Assembly: GCA_013398275.1 (NCBI GenBank)
Contig: VZSE01002642.1
Location: forward strand, 328,253-392,252
DNA: 64,000 nucleotides
Direction: 5' to 3'
Source: Promerops cafer
Taxonomy: Eukaryota > Chordata > Aves > Passeriformes > Nectariniidae
Within the stretch, counting starts at the first letter, position 1, and every line of letters starts with the position of its first letter. The position numbers and the translations under genes were made by a program. This document shows positions 12,770 to 24,916 of this stretch, in pieces. The notes beneath the pieces were generated by a model, which saw only the letters and a list, made by a program, of their open reading frames with translations, was not told the DNA's origin and did not search any database.

Positions 12770-15700
12770 AACATACTGGTTAAATAGGTGCACTCTTAGA
12801 GTGCATAAATTAACCAGTCAACCAAATGAGTTTTGTTTTGAAGGAAAGCATAGCATTTTGGGTTTGAGCATTCTACAAATGATTATGTATTCTCTACTTT
12901 TTTTCACTGACTAAATTAAAAATCAATTCATATATAAACCCATAAATACAAACATCTAAAAATATAAATGTGTGCATGCATGTACATACACTCTTGTGTA
13001 CCCATAAAATGGAATGTCTTGACATCAGAGGGAAATGTATTTTGGATGTCACTTCTGGAGGATAGATCATGACAATACTTCTTTTTACAAAATGTATCTC
13101 CAAATTCGCAAAGTGATTTGAGGTGATCCAATTAAAATTAACTTATTTTAATCACAGGAGTGGTCACTTACACTATCCAGAAATACTTAAGTTTATGGAC
13201 AGTTCTACTGTACAAAAACAATGTCTGGTTACCAACTGCTGTTACTGTGAGATATACAGAGGTATACAAAGAAATACTTTTGATGTATTCCTAAAATATA
13301 TTAATATATAAAGAGAAAAAATGAATGAGATATAGCATTTGGCTTTTGTTATTGAAGTACTTATTAAAAAGGATTTTGGAGTGTGTTTACGTTACCTTTT
13401 ATATTAATAGGTACATCACCTTTACACGAGCAAGGCAGCATTGCTGCAAAAGAGAGGATGAAGTACTCGGCCCACAGAAACCAATTACAGTTCCACTACA
13501 ACAACAAGGAAATGAAAACCAATTGAAAGCACAGCTAATCCTCATCTTTGAAGGAATGCAGCACCAAAATACTTGTCACACACTGACATTTTAATGCTTC
13601 TCACTCCCTAAACTGTCCCACCAGACCTCCTCTGTCTTTAGCTCTTACACTGTTCAACACACATCTTATGGGAGAAAAAATAATTAAATATCACACTAAG
13701 TCTTGAATTAGAGTTCTGTTGTGCACCACTTTGGGTTATCATACATTAAAACAGGGAACACAGACAATATTTGGCAGGCTGTTACCTTCTGTAGAGAAGG
13801 TAGGTCTTCATGTGCTTTCAGCTCTAAAAATCCACTGAAATAAGGAGTAAGAATGTGAGATTAAGTATCTAAAGTAAGAATTTGTAGTCCTAGACACTGC
13901 ATTCCTGGTGAAAAAAATCAAATGAGCTGAACCATAAAAATGCAATAATAGTTTGTGGGAATTCCCTAAAAGCTAAATAGGATTCCATGGAAAATTTTCA
14001 AATTCTTGAGGTTTTTAAGAGAAAAATTATCCAGACACCTCAAGTATTAATCCAAATATAATACCATCATATTCAAAACTTTTATTTCAAGTAAATATAC
14101 TGTTCAAAGGAAGTTTACAAGTCCCTTCTGCTGTCAGCAGTTATAGTAACCTGGACACAAAAATAATGACAACCATATTCAATTTTTCCATTTTACTTTC
14201 AATGTGTTTAAATATCTTTAGAGTTATCTTATGGGTCCTCCTGGTCTGAAATGTCTAAAGTTATTGCAGAAAGTTGACTGCAATATTTGTTATTATTGGT
14301 TATTTCAGGAGTTGGAATAGGCACTTAACTTATGAACAGCTAGATATGTGTGAGATTTGACCCAAACTACCTAAGCAACAGGTTTGTTATACCTTTATAT
14401 ATGTTTCTTAGCACCCACTTTTCATGATCCCTTTCCAGCTCAACTTTTTTTTTTTTTCATTAGAATCTCCTTCAGGAGAACAGGAGCCATGGTAAAAAAA
14501 AACAAAACAAAAAAAAACCACCCATAAGCAAAAAACAAACTCTTACTCATGAATTGGAATTTATCTTTTAACCAATTATAGTTCTGAAATATTAAAGGAA
14601 GAATGAAACTTGAGCTGTCCTAAGTGGAAATCCAGAACTAATTTTAACTTCAGACTGTTCTGATCCCTCTTATTTCTCAGAGTCTTACTTATTTTCATTC
14701 TCTATTCTATGTTTATCCTCCAAAAGCAATTACTGTGCTTTTAGACTGTTAGTGAAGTATTAAAAAAATGTTATTATGCTGATTAGCTAGATTAATGCTG
14801 TCTTGCTTCAATCTAAAAGCTGGTTTCAATCTGGGGTTCAGACTCCAATAACTGCCTGGAAAAAGGCTGGCATGCAGATTAGAAAAAAGTAGGCATCTGC
14901 TCATCCTTAGTTTAAATTAATACCTTTTTCCATGTAGAAAACATTTGCTTCATTCTTCCTGAGGTTAGTTCCTGTCTTGCTTTAAATCACTGCTGGAGCA
15001 AATCTGCCAAATAACCTGCACTTGCCAAATCAGTCATGCATTCCTACAGAAAGGAGAAAGTGCACCACAGGCTGTCTCTTCTTCCCCTTCTCCAAACCCA
15101 CCACCCTTTGGCAGGCTGTTGTGAGCTAACACATCCATTTCCCTATCTAATCATCCACCCAGGCCCCATATTGATCTTAACCAATGATATCTTGCTTATT
15201 ATATCATTTTAGCAACAGAAATGTTACATATGAGACTGCAAGAAGAAATGCAGATAAAACTCTCCTTGTAGTATATCAAATGCAAGCATTATCCAGTTTT
15301 CTAAAGTCTGTTGCTTTTATTTTTATAAATGCAATGCATCACCTTTTATTGTAATGCTCACTTGTATACTACTAGCTCTTTTTCTGTCATTGAGTTTAAA
15401 CTATGAGGTTTATCAGAGTGCTGTTGACTCCACACTAACGAGCATTAACCTTTCACTAAAGTGGTTTTAGAGACACAGCTCTCAGGCTTGCTTCCTTGAG
15501 ATAACTCAAACACAGTTATTGTTAGCTTTGTTTTTATGCTGACAATTTCACATGATTAGGGGGAAAGAAGAATCATTGTTCACCCTATTCCTGTCACTGT
15601 TAGCAAAAGCCAAAAGACACTGAAATAAAAAGCATCTAAGCAGAGCCTTTAAAAATGCCCAGTGCTCCTGAAGAGTCAGCAATGACAAGTAGGGATCTCA

Positions 15701-16871
15701 GCAAGTCAATTCAGATTTCTGTTAGACTCCAACCACTAAAACTTGGCACATCTGTACTTGTGTTTCACCTGTCTCAGTTAAGTGCCTTATATTAAGTGGC
15801 ATGAATTTGGGCCCCAAGTGTCCTATTTCTGTTTTGCCAGTGGACTAACTCACACCTTCTTAAAACACTGTGCATGTGTGTGGATTACTTACTTAGCCAT
15901 AACACTTATTCAGGAGATAATATACTAGCTGCTTTCAAGAAGAAATGAAAGCTTCCCACAGAGAATTCTTCCATGCACAGTGTTATTTAAAATCTATTGT
16001 TGCTTCTTGTATATCAAGGGAAATATTTTCTCAGTATTAATAGAAGAGAACACTTTTCATTTTGTTTCTGAAGATCAAGCATGATTTTAGAAAGGTTAGC
16101 TAGGAAAGGGAAAATACCTTGATTGTTTTTCATGTCTCACTCTATTGTTTTTTCAATTCATCTGGTTGTCCGTCTGAAATAACTTGCAGAAAGGATGAAT
16201 TTAAAAAAGCAGTCCACATAACTTGGAGAACAGTCTGCATTCAAATGCAATTTATACTTTACAAGGACTATGTTTGGTCAGTGGCCCAAATTACATAGTC
16301 TTGCAACGTGGAGATATTTTAAAATTTGCACAAAGGTTTCCTAAAAAATCGACAATTAAAGCGCTTCTAAGGTGATATCACTGTTGAGTTAATACAAGGT
16401 CTAATCATGTTATTACTTTCATTATAATCTTGACCAAGTCAGTTTGGAAAAGGTGAGTGCTTTCAAGATGTACCATTATAAATGTCAACTGTGTACAAGT
16501 CACTCCCTTTAAAAATACACGATCAGGCTAGCCTTCCTTTCAGAGGCACAGTCAAGGCCAAGGACATTCTTTTGTCTTTGAAACAAATAACAGACACTGG
16601 CTTCTTTCAATGTTAGATTCATAAACAATCCTTTTTATGAAGGGTTTTTTTTTACACATTTTTTTGAAGTATAAAAAAAAGGAAAAATAGTACAATGCAA
16701 TAGAGTAACACAATATTATGAAATGTTCAATTTGAATTTTTTTTCTGTAAAATGTAATAGCTAAGAGGACAACAATTGTCAAAGCCCAGTCAGGTTAAAG
16801 AATGGAAATTATGCCATTATCCTTTTTTTATATTGTCATAGTACTATTGGGAGGTTTTAAAATTTTTTTTA

Positions 16872-16894
16872 GGGGTTGTGGGGGAGGGGTTGGG
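16872..16894 (+). other. Canonical G-quadruplex motif, plus strand
   Basis: Four G runs (GGGG, GGGGG, GGGG, GGG) are separated by loops of 4, 1 and 2 bases. This satisfies the usual G3+N1-7 rule without splitting a run. It follows a T-rich tract, and the flanking DNA is AT-rich. Folding is inferred from pattern only. Confidence 0.7.
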
Positions 16895-17469
16895 CACAGT
16901 TGGATATATTCCGTGTGATAGAGACTTTACAGAGACTTTAGAGAGAATACAGGTCTCTATAATTTCTTAAAATATGATCAGGAAAATAGGGATATTGTTC
17001 AATATAGTGGTTAATTTATGCTTGTATGTAGTCATCACAGAAATTGCAATTACAAATACTCATTGACCATCACTGAAACTGCAATTAGTTCAACATTTCT
17101 TCCAGCAATGGACTGAAAAATTACTTACAGAGATCAGAGACTTTCATTCTTTGCATACACACAGATAACTATCTAAACCAGAAAAAAAAGCCCCACATAT
17201 GATTGTAAAACCTGCCTTCTCTCCCTCCTAAATTTACATCCTTGATTAACCACTAGCCTGAGAATTCAAGAGGATTGAATTCTCAATTCATATTCCAAAT
17301 GCACTGGGAAACACACTGTCTTTGTTTCAACCTCATCTTCAAATCTTTTTTCATGCCAGGAAGACTCCATTTGCTACTCCAAGGAGATTTCATGGAAATA
17401 TTCAGTCAGAACTTTCTCAGTACTTAGGCTAGTTATGCATGGCATTATTTTTTTTCAATGGACAATTGG

Positions 17470-18165
17470 GTCTAAATGGCAAGGTTTTGGTAGCAGGGAT
17501 CTATCTCATTTCAGACAAATCCAGTTCCAGCTGCCTCCAAATGGAACCACCACAGGACACAGCTGAGCCAAGCTGGTGGTGCCTGGAGGACACACACTCA
17601 TGAAAGAGGAAAATACTGGACAACAGAGTAGTGAGAGGGGGAAAGAGTTTGAAAATAGCATGAATACCAAGGTAAGAAAAGAAGGAAGCAGGGGGAGATA
17701 GTCCAGGCAATGGAGTAGATATTCCCCTGCAACCAGCAGAAATGCCTACAAAGCTGCAGGTTTATCCTAAAGGAACTGTAGCCCATGCAAAGGACCCTTG
17801 CTGGAAGAGAGGGGAACTATGAAGAGGAAGGAGTGGCAGAAAGGAACCATTAGGGACTGACCCCAACCCCCAATTCCGTTCTCCTGTGCTGCTTGCACGG
17901 TGGTGGTAAGGAAGGTACAGGACCCAAGAGTGAAGTTGGGCAGAGGGTAAAGAGGAAGAAAAGTGTTGGTTGAATACTTGGTTTTGTTCCTTACTACCTG
18001 AATATACTTTAATTTGCAAGAAAATTAATATTCCCTATGTCACTTACCAGTAAGAAACCTCCCTGTCTTTATTCCAGCCTACCAGCATTCTCAGATGATT
18101 TTCTCATCCACTCACACAGAAGGAATAGTGACTGAGTGGCTGGGTGGGAATTCGTTCCCTAGGCA
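17470..18165 (+). mobile_element. Decayed ERVL-type LTR, plus orientation
   Basis: This is a nearly full-length but old long terminal repeat of an endogenous retrovirus family that is common in birds. Collinear blocks resemble the remembered family consensus: AATGGCAAGGTTTTGGTAGC (17475-17494); the CAGTTCCAGCTGCCTCCAAA region (about 17521); ATACCAAGGTAAG (about 17664); ATTCCCCTGCAACC (17721); AGGAAGGAGTGGCAGAAA (17825-17842); GACCCCAACCCCC (about 17859); TGTGCTGCTTGCA (about 17886); TTGGTTTTGTTCCTTACTAC (about 17979); CTCCCTGTCTTTATTCC (about 18059); and GGCTGGGTGGGA near 18140. The polyadenylation region near 18015 has lost a clear AATAAA. No retroviral coding sequence or partner LTR lies nearby, so it is probably a solo LTR. 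Edges are approximate and no target-site duplication was found. Open frames inside it on the minus strand are chance. Confidence 0.72.
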
Positions 18166-20636
18166 AGGCACTCCCACAACAGCACCAAAGTTAAATTTAG
18201 GTGTGTCACTCATATGACACTATAGATAATCTAAAACAAGGTATGACTCAGCCCCTTGGCAATGCCTTTCATTGTGTTTTAAGTTCCAAATTTGCAGAAA
18301 AAATCTATTCTGTAAAACTGGTTTACATTTAGCATTAAAACACACCTAAAGTGGTATGAACACAGGAAATGCAAACACAACATAAAATTAACTCCTCCTT
18401 AAAGAATGTTTAAGTATTGTCCTTTGAGTCAATTGTTTTCACAAATAGCTGCTCTGGAACTGTACATAATAGGATCAAGAAGAGACCTGTGCATCCAAAA
18501 GCCGTTCCTTTCTACCAACTGTAATACTCATCTTAATACTACAAACAAAATGCAACTCAACCTCGTATTACTCTTAATTAACAAACAGTATGTAACACCA
18601 TATCACCTATGAAGTTTGTGTTTTAAGATTTCCTTCACATTCAAACTGGTGTTTTTTTCAAGTTTTCCTTAGCAAAAGTTATGAACATTTTCTACAGTGG
18701 TAAATATTTTTTCTCATGGCAGTATTCAAAGTTCTGTGCGGCAAAGGCTCTTAAATGCATTATTTATACTTCACAAAATGGAAAACTGACATGGAAGATC
18801 TGAATACATTTGTGAGCAAATTAATCAGAAAACAGATATTCCTAATCTAAGAATATGTTTTTTTAAAACACTAGGTACATATAAAATGAACAACAACAAC
18901 AAAAACCACCAAAAACCCAACAACACAAGAAAACCCAAAAAATAACACCCCAAACGTACTGGTAAGGAAAAGATGAGAAAACAAAATTTCCTTCAAAATG
19001 CTGAACATGAGCTAAGGTGGTGAACTTCCTACAGATATCTTAGGACAGAAAGCAAAACTACTGCATGGCCCCTCCTCTAGGTATTCTTAAATATTTTTGT
19101 GAATTACACCTGTAACTGAATTGGGAAATGATGCTGACTTCTAATACAGAGCACTTGATAAATACCTTAAGTATAAAAAACAGTATATACAGCAAGGGAT
19201 GTATTAAGGCTAATTGCCAACAAAGCATTTCAGCCTTCCCCATCTAAAATTAGTCATCTATGTATAATACTTATATAGGCTCCCTTTTTATCCAGTCCAA
19301 ATACTTCTTCCAGATAATTCCCTCTACTCTCAGGTAACTCTTTTTGAAATGTATTAATTACTTGCTGTCAATGTCTTTCCACTGACCACAGGAGGAGCTA
19401 AATGTCAAGTTTATAACTTGACAATTCTTAGACAACTGAGTTGGGTGAGATAGTTCCTACCCAGGCTTATCAGAGGCAAACAACTTCTAGCAAAATAGTA
19501 TCTCTTCTTTGCCAGAAGGAAACTAATGCAAGGTCAAATTTGTAATGTATAGGGATGGGTTGGGTTTCTTTTTCCTTGCTTTTGGTGTCTTTGTTTTCCT
19601 TTTACAATGTCCCCTTTGTCTTTAATAACTTTTAAATTAAACCACCTCATAGAACTCATTCCACTTGCCCTCCAAAGCAAAAAGATACAAACTAAGCACC
19701 AACATAAAGCTTGGAAGGTTTACTAGAGTTTTAAATGCTAACCTTTTTGAAAAATTGTTAGGCTGCAGGCAGTGGTGCAAACTCCAAGACAAGGAACTTT
19801 GCAGTTTACCTTGTTTGACTTCTGTTTTTATGTTTGCTTTGGACCTTTAGAAGGGATCTTCTGGTTAATGGGTACATTCTGAGACAGCTAGTTAGACTTC
19901 TTCATTACTTAATGATATGAACACCAGAGGGAATGCGCATGATCAGAGTTCCATAAGTGGTGAAATGGCAACATCCATTCATTTCTTTTGTGGTAGAGTA
20001 TAAATAAGATTGTTTTTAAATGGAAAGAGCATAAACACTGAATTTAAAATTTGAAATTTGGAAAAAAGGTCCCCCATTTAACAGACGATTGCATATTATG
20101 CCATTTCATAGGAGAAAGGAATAACTTCACAGTCCACCAAAGCAAAGAGGAATTGCAGTGAAAATGTGAAAATTATCAATAAAACACCAGGGTGGTAAGA
20201 TATAGTGTAAATGACCCTAAAGAAATTTTACACTTGTATCTTTGACCACCCAGGAATTAGTTTGAATTAATACAAATAGAGTAATGAGGGAAAAACTATA
20301 CCTTTTGGAAGAGATACCGCACTGTGAATATTTTTTCTTGTTTGTTGCAGATTTTTATTATTTGTAACTGTGAAAAAAGTTGTCTATAAAAGAGTAACTC
20401 TAGAAGAACCCTAATTAGAAAGCACGTAGACCGAGAAGACATTTGATTACACATTAAATTCTACAATTTGTATCAAAAGCATCTATCTCATCAATGTAGC
20501 CTTCTCAAAAGGTAACACTCAATCCTCTGTGATGTTGTACCTTGAGTAATCATTTGCACTCCTGCACACACAGCGCAAATCACTGTTAAATCAGACTATC
20601 CTCTGAGATAAAACAGCAGTTGAATAAGGCAGCAAG
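18166..20636. other. Gene-free AT-rich stretch
   Basis: No gene or RNA is supported. The only distinctive item is an A/C-rich low-complexity tract (18889-18955) built from CAA and ACC words. The remainder is ordinary AT-rich sequence with short open frames. Confidence 0.55.
18889..18955. repeat. A/C-rich low-complexity tract
   Basis: The tract is made of CAA repeats followed by AAAACC-type words, with almost no G or T. It resembles the longer A/C tract at 44388-44521. Confidence 0.85.
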
Positions 20637-20863
20637 CGTCATCATAGCTCCCGTGAAGGCAAGAGCACAGAGACAACGTGTGTGAGCAGACCTGCTCCTG
20701 AGACCACTTCAGCCCCAGGCGTGCCTGACACGGCCCAGCAAAGAGTCTGATGGAGGTCAAACGCACAGAGCCCGGCAAGCGCCCGCGCCGCACGGAAAGG
20801 CTGTCCCGATAGAACGCCTTAACGCTCCGGGCTCGTGGGTGGTTCTGCAGAAGAGCAAGTTCG
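20637..20863. promoter_or_regulatory. Compact CpG-dense segment, possible promoter or first exon
   Basis: I count 18 CpG dinucleotides in about 227 bp, 13 of them between 20761 and 20863. The surrounding kilobases contain very few. The centre (20761-20812) is GC-rich, with CCCGGC and CGCCCGCGCCGCACGG. The density suggests either a small unmethylated CpG island (a promoter of a noncoding RNA or alternative transcript) or an insert of foreign origin. On the plus strand a GTGAGTA donor-like site follows at 20900-20906, compatible with a short first exon. A reading frame at 20729-20812 encodes a short Arg/Lys-rich peptide ending in a stop; I do not recognise it. It is shorter than the usual 500-bp island criterion. 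Confidence 0.4.
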
Positions 20864-23800
20864 ACACTTGTTCATGGGCAGCCAAACAGAGTGACAAGTG
20901 TGAGTACCAACATCTGCCTATCATGATTCATGACATCTCCAGGATATACAGCTTTATATTGTCTTCAAGAGAGTTATCACAAAGGCGAATGAGAATAGTT
21001 TTGTCCCAAATGACTTTTTTTTTAATATAAAACTGCATTTTTCCAGTGTGACAATGAATATCTGATCCTTCACGAGCCTTAGGGTTGTGTATAAAATATA
21101 TTTAAGCAACCTAATTTAAAACAAATCAGACTGAAATCTAGTTCATAAATGATACAGAGCTTTTGATAGCTAGAGATATTTGTCTTTTCAGAAGAAAGAA
21201 AAAAATATGAGTCACTTAACATTTATTTACTTTTCAAACTAAAATATAAATAATTTAGTGGTAATAAGACTTCATTTGAACAACATGCAATTTGATAATG
21301 TGTTCTTAAGTAAACACTGTGTATTATGCTAAGGCAGGTCTTTTGCAAACTGTATTTGTCATAATCGCTTTTTACCTCTTTGAGTTTTCTCTTATAGTAG
21401 TAAAGCTTTTAACTATTAAAATATGTTTTTGGGCTGGCTTTTGTAGGGAATTTACAATAACAAGAAAATCTCTTTTTCATCTTCCTGAAACTCCACCGAG
21501 TAATTTAGTCATAAATAAATTATGCCAAAATAAGAAAATGTAATAAAGATGGCTATAGATAGTGCCTAGATCAATATAAATATTACAGTGTACTTTCACA
21601 ATCTTTTTAACTCAAAGGAAACCCTTGCCACTCACATAGAAAATCACTGAGCTTCCACTCCACCAACATCTTATTAAGAAATTGTCACACAATGTGATGA
21701 GAAGAATTTTTTCCAGAACTTCAAAGGAAAATCACACAGAATTGTTCTGTCATGCTCGTACATCTTAAGACAACATTTTTCACTTTAAAAACATAATGAG
21801 GCTTTAAATGCCATTATGTTGAAGATGCAAAGGGGAAAACATAATAGAAGAAAATATTTTTCTGCACCTCTTACTGAGGAAAATGAAATAATTATTTAGG
21901 ATTTTTTTTTTAATTAAACAGGCTGTTTGTTACTCTATGTCAAACCACCTACTTTCTTTTAAATATTTTCAGTCTGAGGTAGTGAAGTCTCCTAAAATTG
22001 TTGTGAAAAGCCTTCTCCAATATCTAGAAACAAAGATCTAGTTGTTTTTTATTTATCCATGGAGCAAGTTAATTTATATCTCATTATATGTCCTCAATAA
22101 TGTATTTTCTCTCAGCTTTTAAAATTATATATTTCTGTTTTCCATACATATTGGATCCTTACAGGATGTGGAAGCTCGCTAGTTCAACAAAGGAAATCAC
22201 CATGTTTAAAATTATCTATTTAAATTACATATACGAGGCTTACACAATTCACTTACATCAAATACAAGAGATGAAAACTTTCTAGTACTCCCCAGACTTG
22301 GGATAATTATTTGTGTTTACTTGTATTTCTAGAATTGCTTTGCATAAGTAACAGTTCAAAACTTGATTTTGAGCTTTTTAGATTCCACAAAGGAGCCAAG
22401 ACCACCAGACAAGATTCAGCTAAATACCCAGGCAAACCAAAAAATCAACCAGAAAACAAAATAAAATGAAATAGAAGTAGATAGCTGGTTTTCATAAAGA
22501 TGAAAGTTCTCTGAATTACAAGATAGTAAAAAACAACAATAAAGTATATGAAATACGGAGTTGAGATTTTATTTTCCATGTTTTTGAAACAATAGAACAT
22601 CTCAGAAATGTAATCTACCAGGAAAATAACCTGAAAAGTAGAAATAGGTGTGATGAGAAGAAAAAATCCTTTTTAAAAGTCAGCCACTAATCCTGATCTG
22701 TCAACAGCAGACAGATTCATAACAACCTCCCTGAATTTCTAGGACTCAATTTTGTTTATTTTGCCAGGTTCTACATACAGCAGTCAAGCTGCTTTAAGGC
22801 ATGCCGTAGTATGGAAAAGCCTTGAATCTCATAGTTGTTCTGACAGTTGGAGGCTGAGGAACAAACAAAGTGCATGGGTTCCCTCTAAAAAAAGTTAGGA
22901 GATTAACATACAAAATGTTGAGTGATAAAACATCTCTGTTACTATGTTTCCTCATGGTTCCATGAACATTTATGTGGACTGTTCCTAAAATTGTAAAATA
23001 AAAGAAATGCTGAATAAAAGAACTGTTGAGAGCAAAGATAAATGGTAAATGGCAAATGGCTTCTACCTAAAAGTTAAACCACCAGCTCATGTTTTATACA
23101 GAAATACATAATCCCTACCACAGAGCTTCCATAATGAAAATACTTGATTGATTAATATGAATCAATTCCTCACTTATATCACCAAAATTATAATTTACTC
23201 CCCTCAGCCACTGAAAGGACTAAGATACTGTAATAGGTTAGGTGCACTGGATTCTTAAAACAGTAAAATCTGATTTTATTTGTAGAATTCTTTGCAGCCA
23301 GAATCAAAGTACAGAAATCAAAATACATCAAAGATTTTGATGTATTACTATTTTTTCTTTTTATTTTGTGTTTGTCTGTATTCTTTAGACGACTCTTAAA
23401 ATCCTGATAGTTTGTGTCCAGAGCCCAGCAGGAGTGTGAGGAAAAATCCCAAGTATTTTTGATGTAGACAAGAAATTACACTTACAATCTTTGATTGCAG
23501 TAAAAAACAAAAATGGCTTAGTAAATATCTTTAGCTTCTAAGGAAAAGAAAAAAAAAAAAAAAACAAACACCACATTTTCTAGCAGGCTGCAGCAGATAC
23601 TAAACTCTTTTAAAATGTAACAGAACAGGGTTATAATTTTTAATGTGGAGAAGTAGGGGGGCAAGAGAACCTCACTAAAATACCTCTAGTTTTTTATTTC
23701 ACTTCAGTTGATTTGGAATTAAGGGTTTTGGAGGATTTTTAATATTTGCAAGAGCCAAATACTAATGATTCATTTATTTTAAGTAAGTGTTGATTTCTGT

Positions 23801-24660
23801 AATTATGAATTCATATCCTATCGCCACTGTGAATAGTATGTTAAGGTATTTTGACAGAACAAGTTTATTTCTCATTGTCAGGAAGAAAGTAGAGAATTTC
23901 CACAGAGATCACAGGGATTTCATTCACAAGGACAGTATCTGTATAAATTGCAAAAGTCACACCTTTGTGTGTCCTGTATTTTTTACTTAGGTCAAGACGG
24001 TCTAACTCATCTCCAAAAAAAACAACACTATTTACACTTTCGAGTCTCACACAAGCCAGAAACCACAGAGCTTCTAACCTTGCATAAAGATTAGTCAGTA
24101 CAAAGGTGAACACTGCAGTGCAGTAAAGCTCCTGCTAACCTTGTGTTGGTGCACTTGTCAGAGCAATACCGTATCAAAGGCACGACTGTTGTTTTGATTC
24201 CCTAAGCCTTTACAAGGCACTCTCGGTTGATAGATTTTTGCTATTCATAACTGAAGTTAAACTCCACTAAATATCTGTAATAGAATGAGGATGTTCGTGA
24301 TGTCTGCTTCAGTTGGTACTTCTGTTAAGGGCAGCATCCTCATTTGATGAAAAAATGAAGAAATTTGTATCTGGTAAATTGAATCAGCATTACTGTATCT
24401 TCCCTTACTATTTCAGACTTCTTTTATGGATTTAATTTCCCGCCAAAACTAATAATGTTTTATTGCCAAGTACTCAGATTTTTCCAATACTGGAATTTTA
24501 TTTGGGCTTACCAATTTTTTTTTTTTTTTTTTAAATAATGGAACATCTTAAGATCCTCTTCTCCAATTATCTCAAATACTACAAGTAGTCCTCTGCCTTA
24601 GTTCCTGGTCATCTGCAGATAATTTTTTGATCCCATTTACAAAAAAGAAAAGGAAACCAA
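20864..24660. other. Gene-free AT-rich stretch
   Basis: No gene is supported. The stretch is very AT-rich, with short open frames of no recognised similarity. It contains a perfect 11-bp hairpin at 23322-23346, an A run near 23548-23565 and a T run near 24516-24532. Confidence 0.55.
23322..23346. repeat. Perfect 11-bp inverted repeat, 3-base loop
   Basis: AATACATCAAA (23322-23332) pairs exactly with TTTGATGTATT (23336-23346) across the loop GAT. It is too short for a microRNA precursor and has no flanking extension of the stem. A small cruciform or a chance palindrome are the options. Confidence 0.7.
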
Positions 24661-24663
24661 AGG

Positions 24664-24916
24664 AAAAAAAAAAAAAAAAAAAAGGAAAAATTTTTCTTGG
24701 GCTCTTTTTTTTCCCCTTGTNNNNNNNNNNNNNNNNNNNNNNNNNNNNNNNNNNNNNNNNNNNNNNNNNNNNNNNNNNNNNNNNNNNNNNNNNNNNNNNN
24801 NNNNNNNNNNNNNNNNNNNNNNNNNNNNNNNNNNNNNNNNNNNNNNNNNNNNNNNNNNNNAAAAAAAAAAAAAAAAAAGGAAGAATTATCTCTGGGCTCT
24901 TCTATTTCTCCATGTA
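24664..24916. repeat. Duplicated sequence flanking an assembly gap
   Basis: Left of the gap, an A run (24664-24683) is followed by a 37-base segment that includes TTGGGCTCTT (24684-24720). Right of the gap, an A run (24861-24878) is followed by a matching segment that includes CTGGGCTCTT (24879-24916). The left copy looks homopolymer-smeared. The likeliest reading is one locus represented twice because reads failed in the A run. Confidence 0.7.
24721..24860. other. Assembly gap (140 N)
   Basis: This is an uninterrupted run of 140 unknown bases, immediately followed by an A homopolymer. Open frames spanning it are artefacts. See the flanking duplication at 24664-24916. Confidence 0.99.

Larger units (their letters stand above)
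8301..17469. other. Gene-free AT-rich stretch with simple repeats
   Basis: No gene is supported. The open frames seen (for example plus strand 8359-8673 and 13325-13594) lack domains, have no convincing exon context and are not better than chance. The stretch contains a 15-bp direct tandem repeat (9207-9236), T/G tracts (10745-10791 and 12650-12769) and a plus-strand quadruplex motif (16872-16894). The parts at 14760-15200 and 15416-15620 are less repetitive, with intact TGATTAGCTAGATTAATG-like and TGCCAAAT words, and could be conserved noncoding DNA, but this is untested. Confidence 0.55.

Noticed and set aside
20859..20867. GTTCGACAC as a Pol III B box (tRNA gene or tRNA-derived SINE)
   Set aside because: It matches the loose B-box pattern, but no A box lies at a proper distance and no cloverleaf can be drawn.
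23322..23346. MicroRNA hairpin
   Set aside because: The stem is only 11 bp with a 3-base loop, far below precursor length.
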